Shown: positions 22,294 to 33,500 of the stretch, piece after piece
Layout: each line of letters begins with the position of its first letter
Numbering within the stretch: position 1 is the first letter of the stretch
Assembly (NCBI RefSeq): GCF_901709675.1
Contig: NC_051088.1
Coordinates: 2,276,664-2,340,663, forward strand
DNA from: Syngnathus acus
Lineage: Eukaryota > Chordata > Actinopteri > Syngnathiformes > Syngnathidae
Direction: 5' to 3'
Length of the DNA stretch: 64,000 nt
The notes under the pieces: generated by a model
What the model was told of the DNA's origin: nothing
The model's database searches: none
The model's input: the letters and a program-made list of their open reading frames with translations, nothing else
Made by a program: the position numbers and the translations under genes

Positions 22294-23093
22294 TCAGTTG
22301 CACTCAGAATTTTCATTATCCTCACATGTCATTTGTTTAGCCTTGTGGGTTTGATTTTTACTTTTTAACTTTGGACAATTTCGTTTCAGATGTCCCTCCT
22401 TCCCACATTTAAAACATTTCCACTTGGATCTGTCAATTCCCTCAGGCTGTGGATCCCCACGCACTTGAGTGTCCATTGCAGAGGTGGCACCTAGTGGCGC
22501 AACACTGGTACTGCCATTTGCCTGCACTCGCTTTTGTTATTCATTTACTGCTGCACGAATTGAAGAGTCAAACTGTCCATCTTTGTCTCCAGGGCAGTGA
22601 CAATTGTTGCATAGCTGGGTGGAAGACTACCTAGCAATGTCACAATCTGATCCTCCTCCTCAATTACAGCACTAATAGCACTGAATTGATCTGTTAATTC
22701 CTTCATGCGCTTCAAATGCTCGGTTATCGTTTCTCCTTCCTTCATTTCACACCTGAAGTACTTCTTTAGAAACAATTTATTTGCTAGAGTGTCTCTCTCA
22801 AAATGTCCCTTCAGTGTATCCCACACTTCTTTAGGTGACTGGCAACTTGTAATCAGGTACAGCTGAGATGTACTTACATTAAGCACCAACATTGAAAACG
22901 CTTTTTCTTTCCTCCTAGCGAATTCGGCTCGAGTAGCTGGGTTAGCATCTTGTGCTAATGTTTCCGTCTCCATTACCATGCCCCATAGACTCCTAGCTTT
23001 CAGCAGATGCTCAATCTGGAATTTCCACGTAGCCCAGTTGTCTGGTCCACTTAGCTTGTCGATAAACAGTCTGTCCTCCATTGTGAATCCCAC
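22294..23093 (-). pseudogene. copia gag with CCHC zinc knuckle
   Basis: A 182-codon frame (23093-22545) starts near the 5' LTR with the UBN2-type capsid region (DKLSGPDNWATWKFQIEHLL; VWDTLKGHFE; LKKYFRCEMKEGETITEHLK). It ends in TAA at 22545 and the zinc knuckle CFKCGKEGHLKRNCP follows in another frame (22527-22294). In an active element both would be one protein. Confidence 0.94.
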
Positions 23094-23167
23094 AACACCG
23101 AGTACTCCACACAGAGTCCGTGTAAAACCACTGTTTTAAGCTATTTACTAGAACTGACTGGGACCGA

Positions 23168-23181
23168 CTGGGTCCATAACC
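23168..23181 (-). promoter_or_regulatory. copia primer-binding site, half initiator-Met tRNA type
   Basis: Immediately inside the 5' LTR the + strand reads CTGGGTCCATAACC. This equals the anticodon-loop region of eukaryotic initiator tRNA-Met (CTGGGCCCATAACC) with one mismatch, so the - strand is complementary to the inside of the tRNA rather than its 3' CCA end. Drosophila copia is known to be primed by such a half-tRNA. Confidence 0.85.
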
Positions 23182-23302
23182 TGTTTTAATTTCACAAGTG
23201 TTTATTGAACAAAAACACGGAGCATACATAGCACCACAAAGTGGCAGTATTTCACATCTTGACCGGCATTAACCTGCATTGTAAAATGACTGTATTACAA
23301 CA
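23182..23302 (-). repeat. copia 5' LTR (121 bp)
   Basis: The upstream LTR in transcript sense. It begins TGTTGTAATACAGTC on the - strand and ends ...AATTAAAACA next to the primer-binding site. Confidence 0.93.
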
Positions 23303-23328
23303 GCTTTTACTGCTCTTTCACTGACTTG

Positions 23329-23559
23329 TCAGCTTTGGATGAAAGTTGACTGCTGTTTCCTCAGACCCGCCTGCAATTCGTTGATCGTATCTCTTTTCAG
23401 TTGTCCTTGCAAGCCGTCATATTTTTCACTGTGAAGAGTCTTGTAGTGGCGTCGAATATTAGATTCCTTCAATACCGAAACTTGTTGCAAATACACCAAG
23501 CACAAAGGTTTTCCGTGCTTATCTGTAAATAAATGAATAGGACGCGGTCCATTTTTCAT
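23329..23559 (-). pseudogene. Charlie-type hAT transposase, N-terminal BED finger
   Basis: The frame contains [24 protein letters not shown]. Related copies have [20 protein letters not shown], so the second cysteine of the finger is changed to Y here. It continues the same transposase as 18183-18910 across the copia insertion. Confidence 0.82.
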
Positions 23560-24304
23560 TGAAAATTCTACACTCCGTATCTACTTTTCTCCGTTTGGAT
23601 AATGACATTTTGGCGAATGAGGGTGTAGGGGAGGGGTAGAGACCAGGGTAGAAACAACATCCTAACATGCAGCAATCGGCTCATTGTTACCATCTGCTGT
23701 GTTGGGTCTGTCTTCTCTGATCAAAATAATGTTGTCTTCTACTCTGATCAAATATGTGCCCCATAGCGGATAATCCATGAATTGCATATTATTAAAAATA
23801 TTAACTCCGTGTATTTCATGCATTTTTTTCACTTTTAAATTGTCCCGTGGGCCTGATTGAACCTCCTTGCGGGCCGTATCTTTGACACCACTGCTTTAAA
23901 TCCTAAAATAGAAAATTTGACTGTAAAATAATGGTGGCTAATTATCAAATCAAGTGCAATATTTCAAAATGCATTTAGCTAACACAATGTTATGACATCA
24001 CTGTTTTAGCAATGAAAACATATTTATAATATTCATATATATTTTATGTCACAGAATCTAAAAAGATAAACAATGCAAACAAGTTTAAAAATCATCACAC
24101 CACGCAGAAAGTAAAATCATGAAAACTACTTTTTGAGAATTTATTTATGTCTGGTGATTTTTTTGTATCGTGTGTAGACCAAGACACCGTTCATGAGGAC
24201 AGTAGGGTTTCAACATGGTTCTAAGAAAAAGGGTTTTCTCCACTTGGCGACAAAACAGCACCCACACCAGAGACATTGATGTTTATGTCACATACAATCA
24301 GGAC

Positions 24305-24310
24305 TTTATT
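24305..24310 (-). terminator. Polyadenylation signal AATAAA of the DNase-like gene
   Basis: On the - strand AATAAA lies about 115 bases past the stop codon at 24425, a normal distance for a short 3' untranslated region. It is the first such hexamer after the stop that I noticed. Confidence 0.6.
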
Positions 24311-24424
24311 GGGCCCAGGACAATTCTGATGAGGATGAAGCGAAGCAAGTGCATGCTTAGCAATCTTGTTCATGTGGTAGAAAAACTCCCATAAAGATGC
24401 CAATATGATGAAAGGATGGGAAAT

Positions 24425-24550
24425 TCATAGATATGCCAGAAAGCAGCGGAGGGTGACTGTAAGCAGAAGCAAGCGTGGCATGGCCTGAAGGAGTTGGGCG
24501 GAGTTCTTGAGCGTCACCTCCACAGGAAAGTGGTTGCTCACCTGCAGAGC
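24425..24550 (-). CDS. dnase1l1: DNase-like gene exon 8 (residues 268-308 and stop)
   Basis: The acceptor TTCTTTCCAG precedes 24550. The exon encodes [16 protein letters not shown], the conserved C-terminal strand of DNase I with His252 kept but Asp251 changed to Asn (codon AAC). It then encodes a hydrophobic tail ([15 protein letters not shown]) ending in TGA. A hydrophobic terminus of this kind is the GPI signal in DNase1L1; here it is short and has one arginine inside. Confidence 0.92.
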   Translation of the reverse strand, partial: ALQVSNHFPVEVTLKNSAQLLQAMPRLLLLTVTLRCFLAYL

Positions 24551-27500
24551 CTGGAAAGAAAAACAGCAGAATCAGTAAGCAAGAATTAACTCCACCAAGG
24601 TGAAGTAATTTTTCTTTGTTTTTGTTTTTTGTATTGTCCCCAACAATGAGAGAAATGGGACATGGCAAATAGGTAATACTACACAATGAAATAATTTTAA
24701 CTGCATTTATTACAGTAACTACTACATTGCATTGGAGTATCATCAAACACATGATGGTTATTAAGGTTAACTAACATGATGGTCATCAAATGCACAATAA
24801 TTCTGTCTTATCATTTATCATTATTTATTTCATACTTGTTTGCCAATTAAATGGAAAGAAAGCTTTGATATTGTCAATGAATATATTGACAAAGATGCGT
24901 GACAACAGAAGCCTGCATTACTGTGGTCTTGGTCAGTTTGAACTCTTTAGCGAAGTTGAAGACATTGGCGGAGAACGGAGTTATGGCTTTCAGGAAGGAC
25001 TTCCCGTATACGACGATCCTGTGGTACAAGATTAAAAGCTACAGTCAAACATCAGTTCGACACGCATGCACGCGCATGCGCACATGCCTACCGATCATAT
25101 GCACAGCTTGTCTCGTCCATGATGGTGGTGTCTATTTTGTCTCCGATGAGCCAGAAGAAGCTGCTGTTGGTGAACAGTCGGATGTTCTTCTTATCAGGGC
25201 GTGTCATGTGAGCGCAGCCAGCGTGAAAATTTCCCAAGAACATCACGTTCTACACACACAGACACACACACACACACACGTAAAAAACATACACATACCA
25301 AAAAAGAAAATTAAGATAGTTGCCAACTTGCATTGGCTTTCGGTCCACTTAAGATGTGACTTCAAGATTCTTTTACTAACCTATAAAATATTGCATGGCT
25401 TAGCGCCTTCCTATCTCATCAACCTAATTGTACCTTACGTTCTGTTCAGAAACCTTCGTTTGCAAAACGCTGGACTTTTACTGATTCCTAGGGCTGAAAT
25501 AAGGGATAAGCGCAATCTCGATTCAGGCTCCAGAGCTTTGGAATGCCCTACCCATAGTTATTAAAGCTGCTACCTAAGTAAATCATTCAAGACCCGATTA
25601 AAAACACATTTCTATGGTATTGCCTTTAATTAACCTAGGCTGGCCAATTCGTCTGCAGTTTGTGCTTTCTGTCTTGTCGTGAAGAGTTGTTTGTTGTGTG
25701 CAGGTTGGTGACTAAATGAATGTGTTTTACCATTTGAAGTTTTTTGTTTGTTAGAAAAAAAATAATTCTGTTTAACGAGCAGCATGGCTGAAATAGGTGT
25801 GTAGATTAATAACTTGGCTCATGTTTGCTCACTGCTGCACTCTGGTGGCTGATGCCTGCCAGTATCCACCATGTTGAGAAACTTAATCCAAAACTTCATT
25901 TGGATCCTAATTTGATGTCAGCACATTGCAGAACAAATTGGTTGCTCTACAACATCCGAGCGTGAGTCAGCATGAGTGAATGCGAGATCTTTAGAGTGAT
26001 GCAAAGTTGTGTGGTAAGATTTTTATTTTTTTTTATTCAATGTTTTACCAGGTAAGCCAATTGAGAACACTTTCTTATTTACAATCGTGACCTGGAGGCA
26101 AGGGGGTGAGAACTGAAAATTATTATGTTTGTTTTCCTGAGAATTCAGTGTTTCTTCAGAATTCCTGGTTTTACCCTCTGCTTGCTCTACAACAATTTTC
26201 TTTCTTGCATTTTTTATTTCATAAAATGTCATTTTGTCATTTTGAATGAGAATTAATTTGAAAAACAGCGTGACTTGTTTTTTCTTCAAAATAAAAATAA
26301 AAAAAAGATTTTTGCCAGGGTCTAGAGTAAGTTTGTTAAATAAACAGTAGCCAGGTGGCCAATGTAAATAAGCGTGGATGTTACCTCGTTATTCCATTTG
26401 TTCAATACTTGCTTGAAGACATCGTACAGGTGGTCCATCTCCTGGATGGCGCTGCTTGGGTCTGCATGCAGCCCGACCAGAACAATATTCTTGATAGCTG
26501 ATGACAAAAGCGGTTGTTATAAAACAATATAAAAGCCAGAAAAATTATTCATGGGTTGCTTGCTTACCAGTTGTGTTGCTGAGGAAGTAAACAGCAAACG
26601 GCGGTCTGACAAACTGATTCTGGTCTTGGTACTGATGTTGACCCATTACATGCACCGTTTCTGTCCTGACAACAAAACATCAATGTCAACTGAAGAGTTA
26701 AAACGCTAGCATCTACTTTTTGTGAATTGAGTAAAAAAAAAGCTAATGTTTTTTATTTAAGTTATCTCAGTTAATATTAGGCCAGACAATACAAACAAAA
26801 TTTCTCTAGTCCAAAATTTTCACACAACTATAAAATTACTCTGAAATGCTAATTGAATGAGTGAATAAAACATTACAACTACAACCTCTAATTTTTAGCA
26901 TTGACTCAAATTACGCCTTAATCCTAAAATTTAAAAGGCAGAGACAAGACTATACTTTGAGGTGTCTTGTTGCTGCCGGTAAAGACTCTATGGCGATGAG
27001 TATTGAGAGCGAGAGCGAGAGAGAGAGAGAGACAGAGCGAGAGAGACAGACAGAGAGAGACAGAGAAAGAGACAGAGAGAGAGAGAGAGAGACACAGAGA
27101 GACACAGAGAGAGAGAGAGAGAGGGGAAGAAGTAGGAAGAGTAGGAAGAGAATAAAGCTTGGCTGAATGATAGGACTGCTAGTGCTCTTCCAAGATAAAT
27201 TCAGATTCTGTCTCAGGAAAGGAACTGCCCATTTTGCAGTTGAAGGATAAGGGATGAGAAAGTTTAAAAAAGGACTGATTGAGCATGGATAGAAGTGGGG
27301 TTTTCACCTGTCCTTCACCTGACTTTTTTTTTTGCATTTATCTTCTTTGTTTTCATCTTGGTATTTTATATATGTAATAATCTTTTTCAATAAAGGAGAG
27401 GGAAAAATCTCTATGCTGAGACCAAACTGCCTGAAATTTAAGTGGTGTGAATAGTAAATTAGCCAACTAAAGAGCTTTAAATGTTTATTATAAATTATGA

Positions 27501-30500
27501 AACCGCTGCCATTAGCCTCTCTCAGAAGCCGTTTGTCCCAAGTACCTGCCCACTGATGGCCAGCGGATAATAATTTGTTCAACACCGCAAGAACCGACTT
27601 GGATTTGATTCTACCTTTGGCTACAATGCAGAGCAGAATCCTGGTTTAAGTGAGTTGTTTTAAACGTAAATCTTTTTGCCGTTGTTGTGGGTATTGTGTG
27701 CTACTGATGGTTGTGTATGTATGCATGACGTGTGTCGACAGAGTGCACATGCGTGTGAAGTATTCTGGAGGAGGAAGGCGGGAGCTAGCGTGTGTGCGGT
27801 TGTGGACCAGAAACTGATAAAAACAAATGAAAGAATACTACATCGAGTGTAAGAAGCAAGAGGAAAAAGTGTGCCAAATAAACTCTGACTGCAGTGCGAC
27901 CCGTCTCCCTGTGGTGTATGTGTGCGTTATCGCGCTGTTGGGACTTCCCCTGTTGACAATGTGCAATGACAACGACCCCACAGCCTTGGACAAACGTCTC
28001 CTCTACATCCCCCGACTACTGTTAGGCAGCAAGCAAGTACAGACAACATACTAAGTGAATATGAGGCTTCGTAAAGCTCTGAGGCAGCCACCGTACCATC
28101 ATACTCATATAAGCACTTCACCATTTTATTCAAAGCTCATCTGTTGGACTATGATTTTTATTTTATACTACATATACTTACGATGGACGGAGGTACGGAC
28201 CGCTGATGGTTTTACAATAACGAGGACGGACGGACCATTCATTATCTTATGACTAAGAACTAACGAGGACGGAAGGAGGCTGAGGTCGCGTACGAAGGAC
28301 AGACTGGCGTGTGTGTGTGTGTGTGCATGGGTGTGTGTGTGTATGCGTGTGTTTGTCTGCGCGTGGGTGTGTATGTACGTATGTATGTATATGTATATTC
28401 ATTCCTGTTACACATTGGCTGTGGCTGATGACAAATATGACATGATGCCGAGCACACTTACAAACTTTTTTCCAAACTTTAACGCTTCAGACAACAGACC
28501 CAATGCTTTGATAAAACAACCAAATAGTTTTGTCGATGCTTTAAAAGAGCTAGTTTTGTAGTTATGTTGTAATGTATCAGTTTGGAAATATGGAGGAGGA
28601 GATGATTAGAGATTAACTTGTTGAAAAGATGAACTCACTGCGCATCAGGGAGCGTTTGCAACTGGAATTACCCCTCACGCTAGCCAAGCTTGGTCCACTG
28701 CACGTAATATTGAAATTGCTCTATCTGAGAATAACACTACGTGCAAGGGCGCATTGGACTGTGACGTACACATTGTTCTACAGAAAACAGGTTTCCAGAG
28801 ACATGGGAAGTTCAAGGATCAACACCAACTGCTTTCACCACCACCTGAACAACCAAAACCTAAAAAGTAGCAAAATGAAATGTCCATCTGTCCGCCCCAA
28901 CCTCCCTCCCTCCGTCAGTCCACCCACCGCGTATTTGGGGTCAGGTCAAGGAGGCAGCAGCTTCAGCAGGGAAGCCCAAACTTCTCTCTACCCAGCCACT
29001 TCTTCCAGCTCTTCTGGAGGGATCGCAAGTCATTCCCAGGCCAACCGAGAGACAGTCTCTCGAGCACGTCCTGGGCCATCCGGGTACGGGCCTGCTACTC
29101 GTGGGACATGGCCGGAACACCTCAGCATTCTAATCAGATGCCCAAGGCACCTCAGAGTCCCTCTCAGATGACCGTGCTTCAGATGACATAGTCTCTCCAG
29201 ACTGTGCTGGGTCGTCCCTGGGGCCTTCTACTGGTGAGACACCTCTCCTGGGAAGCGTCCAGGAGGCATCCTAATGAGATGCCCGAGCCACCTCATCCAG
29301 CCCCTCTCAACACGGTGGAGCAGCAGCTCGACTCCAAGTCCCTCACGGATGACCGAGCTTCTCACCCTATCTTTAAGGGAGAGCCTGGACACCCTGCGGA
29401 GGAAACTCATTTTGGCCGCTTGTTTCAGGATCTCCTTCTTTCAGTCACGACCCGCAGCTCATAGATGAGGGTAGGATCATAGATCGACCGGTATATCGAG
29501 AGCTTTGAATTTCGACAACTCCTTCACCACGAAAGACCAGAGTATGCATCACAGCAGATGCTGCACTGATCTGCCAGTTTCCTGCTCCATCCTACCCACA
29601 CTCGTGAACAAACTCCAAGATACTTGAACACCTCCACTTATGACAAGATCTCATCGCCGACCTGGAGAGGTTTCCGACTAAGAACCATGGTCTCAGATTT
29701 GGAGGTTCTGATATAAATCAGGATTTAAGAGGCCTTGTGGAACATAGCCAGGATAAACTGTACAGCATGTGACTAAACGAACCCATCATGAGAGATGATA
29801 CGCTCAGAAAAGATTTCTGAATCTGTGTTTCTGATTTCTGACTATGTGTTGCAGACCAGTAGCGGAGGTGCTGCATGACACAATGCATTGGTCATGTGAT
29901 GTAATGCTGCCGTTGTCCCCTGCGCAAGCATAAATAGGTCTTTGGACGAACATATCAATTTGACAGATAAAAGAATGTAGAAGGTGCAAAACATCTATAT
30001 CATTTTAATTTAAACATTTTCTCAAAGACCGTTAACAGAATCGTTACCTCATTACCTCCCACCCTCAAGTTATCACTAATCTATTCCATTTATGTATCAA
30101 GCTTGAAAATTATTGTGATGAGTTGCAACAACCCTTAGATGGCAGCAGTGCCCATGATCAGAGCATAGCCTGTGACTTAGCTCAAGATGGAGAGTAGGTA
30201 GGGTGTGGAAGAGTCAGAGCGGATTCAGAGAGGATAGGAAAATAAAAAAACACAAGCAGCTTACTTTCGAAGATACTCTTCTTAGAGTTCAAGTCAACTA
30301 AAGATCGTCATTGGTTCAAGATTACAATGACGAAGTAAAAATAAAAACCCGTTAAAAAGCACCCGACACGGTAGACACAAACTCCGCTGGAGCCATGTGG
30401 AACACCATGGGGTGATTGTGCTTGTCCTGAGCTTCCCGTTCAGTGGATGCAGTTTTGTGGGCTAATAAAATATTTGCATAGATGAAAGGATGATGCTGTG

Positions 30501-33500
30501 GCGGAGGCATCTTGCCTTCAAAGTGTAAAACCCACAAAAAAACCATCAAATATGGCATCAAGTCATACATACCGTGTGACTCAGTATATTGTTTCAATAT
30601 GCAGCTTTATGTTGGGGAATCCAGCACATTGTTTTTCAAAAAAGCCAAAATATTGGTGTCAAATTTTAACTTTTACTTGAAATACATCTGTTCACAAAAT
30701 CCTCAATTTCTCAGTTTTTTCACCTGAAATAGGATTTTTGGTTAAATTTACCTATGTTCAGCTGCAGATAACCAAAGAATGACAAATGTTAGAATTATTA
30801 TTTTTTTGTTGGTGATAGACTCTTTCTTCCTTTTGGTGGGTTCCATGTTTATGTGACCATAAAACACAATATTCTGTGAACCTTCGAAGATGGGTCAACA
30901 TTCTCAAAAATGGCTGGCATTGAGGGGCTTGGCTGTGCTACAAATTGCTGGCATTTTATGAGTAGAGCGGAGCTTATAGATACTGTAGTTTTTAAAAACT
31001 CAGCACCTGGACCAGTTTACTACTAGGGCAAAGGCCCCCCATCACTATGTACTACTGAGTGTAAACATGTCATCCAACATGAGGTGCATTATGGGAAATG
31101 GTGATGGTGTCGCACCTATAGATGAAGACATAGTTCCGCAGGTCATCAGCAGACTTTCCCAGACTGGGGCTGGACACGACGTCGTAGTGGTAACCTTCAT
31201 ACCTCCAAATAACACAAACACACACCATACAAACAAACACAAGAACTCAGCATAAACCACATGACTGTCTCACACAATCAATCATTAACACAACATATTT
31301 GTTGAGGTGGGCGCTTTTCTCATACAACTTAAAAATGTCTTTTGACCAATATGTACTTAATTGTGACTTTTCTAGGTACCTTTAATAAAAAGTGCTTCAA
31401 AAAGAATTCAATTTACCGTATTTTCCGCACTATAAGTTGCACTTAAAAGCCTTTAATTTTCTCAAAAAACGAAGGTGCGCCTTTTAATAAGGTGTGTCTT
31501 TTGTGTGAACCGAATTCCAAAATCTGTAAAGTTGTTTTGTGGCCTTTAATTTTCTCAAAAAACGAAGGTGCGCCTTTTAATAAGGTGTGCCTTTTGTGTG
31601 GACCGAATTCCAAAATCTGTAAAGTTGTTTTGTGTGGCCTTTAATTTTCTCAGAAAACAAAGGTGCGCCTTTTAATAAGGTGTGCCTTTTGTGTGGACCG
31701 AATTCCAAAATCTGTAAAGTTGTTTTGTGTGGCTTCTGTAATATACATGCGTAATATGTAGATCCGATGAACCTATCAGAAGCCATTATGTTCCACGTAG
31801 ATCGGGGCAAAAAAACAATCAGAGGACTGTACGTAACACGAAGAGTACGTACCTCCGCCGCCATTGATAAATAAATACTATCGTTTGTGCAAAAAGTTTT
31901 TTTGTGTGGCTTCCGCTACACAGAGACGTAATATACAGGCATAATATGTAGACCCGATGAACCAATCAGAGGACATTTACATAGACTGGGGCGGTAAACC
32001 AATCAGAGAGACTGTACGTAATGGGATCCTCCGTTGCTATTGATAAATGAACACTATCGTTTGTGCAAAGCAAACAGCATTAGGACCCTCTAAAATTGCA
32101 TCAACAGACATGCTTACGAGGCACAACTCAAGCTTTCTGGAAAGCCAGGAGCATTGCACAAGAGCAACGTGACAACGATGAGACAATGACGAGAGGGAAC
32201 TTGTCATGTTTAATGGCAAACTTGCCCTACTGTTTAATTTGGATACAGAAAATGAGGACTCAGACGGATTTGCGTATGAATATCAATCAATAATAATCTG
32301 AGTACAGTAGAGTACATGGTTAAACAGTAGAAGAAAGTACAACGGAACTGCCTTGCTCCTGTGACGTAAGTCATGGCATGCATGCGCCATATAATGCCGT
32401 GTGCCCGATGTGTGGATTAAGTACAGAAAAGCCCCCGGAATTGAGTCAGCGCCTTTTAACCCGAAGCACCTTATGGTGCGGAAAATACGGTAAATATGTT
32501 TTCTGTCTTTCGACAAGCAAAATGCATCTTGACTTCCTCCATTTATTCAAAACTTCTGTATTTTACGGTTGGGGTGACTTCGTTCCGTTTCTGGACATTT
32601 TTTATGTTTTCATGTGTTGCATCAAAGATGGAGCATTGAAGAAGAAAAAAACGGGTGCTGATATTTGAAGAGGATTATTAAAAAACGCAGAGGTTCTAAA
32701 TAGCACCATGCTGGAGTTTCTCAGGATCTATTCAGACCAGAAAAGTCCTTTAGTCCGCTTGTTTGGTCTGGACCAAAAGCGGACTTAATTTTTTTCATTT
32801 GTTGCGGTTCCTATTCCGACTGTACATTTTGCAAGTGAAGTATACGCATCCACGCTTGTGACGATCTGTGCTCCCATTGGACAGCAATGACCAGGGCGGC
32901 ACACAAAGCACAGACCGGAAATGGAGGAAAACATGCGAGTCCTAAATATATGAAAATCAGTCACTTACCGTAGTCTTCTACCTGTGTTCAAATGAGTGTC
33001 TCTGAAGAGTGGAATAAATTACCGTAGTTTTCGGACTATAAATCGCGGGTTTTTTTCATAGTTTGGGTGGGGGGGGCGACTTATACTGAGGAGCGACTCA
33101 TATGTGAATTTTTTCACAAATTTTCAAAATAAAAAAAAAAATAAAAAGTTAAACTGCGATAAAAGAACCGCGATGTAGCAAGGGATTACTGTAATTTGAA
33201 TTTCAAGTGACGTCAGTGGCGCGGCGGTTGTTTACATAAAGGACAAAGATTCGATCACGGGATGACGAAGATGACGAAGGGCCCCACGTACTACCGGCAT
33301 CATTAGCGGCTTTGTTTCTAAGTGACACGGAGGACGAAGCGTTTGAAGGATTTAATGATTTGGAGTGACACAGAAGGTTTGAAAAACTATTATGGCTTTT
33401 ACGCACGCCCGGTCCTACTCTACGGAACTTTCTTTCACCTCCGTGGATTGAAGTCGGGGGCCGGCGCTCGGCCGGGTGACTGTCCAGGGACGGTGGATGG

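Larger units (their letters stand above)
18863..23302 (-). mobile_element. Ty1/copia LTR retrotransposon, nearly complete
   Basis: The element is 4440 bp with two 121-bp LTRs (18863-18983 and 23182-23302), both with TG...CA ends in + strand reading, and a perfect 5-bp duplication GCTTT (18858-18862, 23303-23307). Coding order on the - strand is gag, zinc knuckle, protease, integrase, reverse transcriptase and RNase H, the copia order with integrase before RT. A primer site and a purine tract (AAGTGGGAG next to the left LTR) are present. Several frameshifts and stops break the polyprotein. Very short LTRs are notable. Confidence 0.96.
17571..23893 (-). mobile_element. Charlie-type hAT transposon, decayed, hosting a copia element
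   Basis: Ends CAGGGGTGTCAAACTCATTT and ...TTTGACACCACTG are flanked by an exact 8-bp duplication CTTTAAAT (17563-17570, 23894-23901). Transposase pieces lie on the - strand on both sides of a Ty1/copia element (18863-23302). Without that insert the hAT is about 1.9 kb and internally deleted. It is related to the hAT at 36042-37175. Confidence 0.93.
26666..31115 (-). other. Intron 3 of the DNase-like gene
   Basis: The 4450-bp intron holds a GA-rich microsatellite (about 27000-27125), a TG-rich microsatellite (about 28308-28400) and a reverse-oriented RTE-like LINE fragment (28935-29790). No other exon or conserved reading was found. A possible AATAAA-bearing LTR remnant near 27700-27900 could not be confirmed. 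Confidence 0.75.

Noticed and set aside
26861-27166. Arginine/glutamate-rich frame
   Set aside because: Translation of a GA-rich microsatellite.
27700-28070. Solo LTR
   Set aside because: An AATAAA and TG-rich start are present, but no matching second LTR, CA end or target duplication could be found.
24425-31202. Treating the DNase-like exons as a processed or decayed pseudogene
   Set aside because: Introns are present, every splice site is GT-AG, all eight phases agree and there is no stop or frameshift in 927 coding bases.
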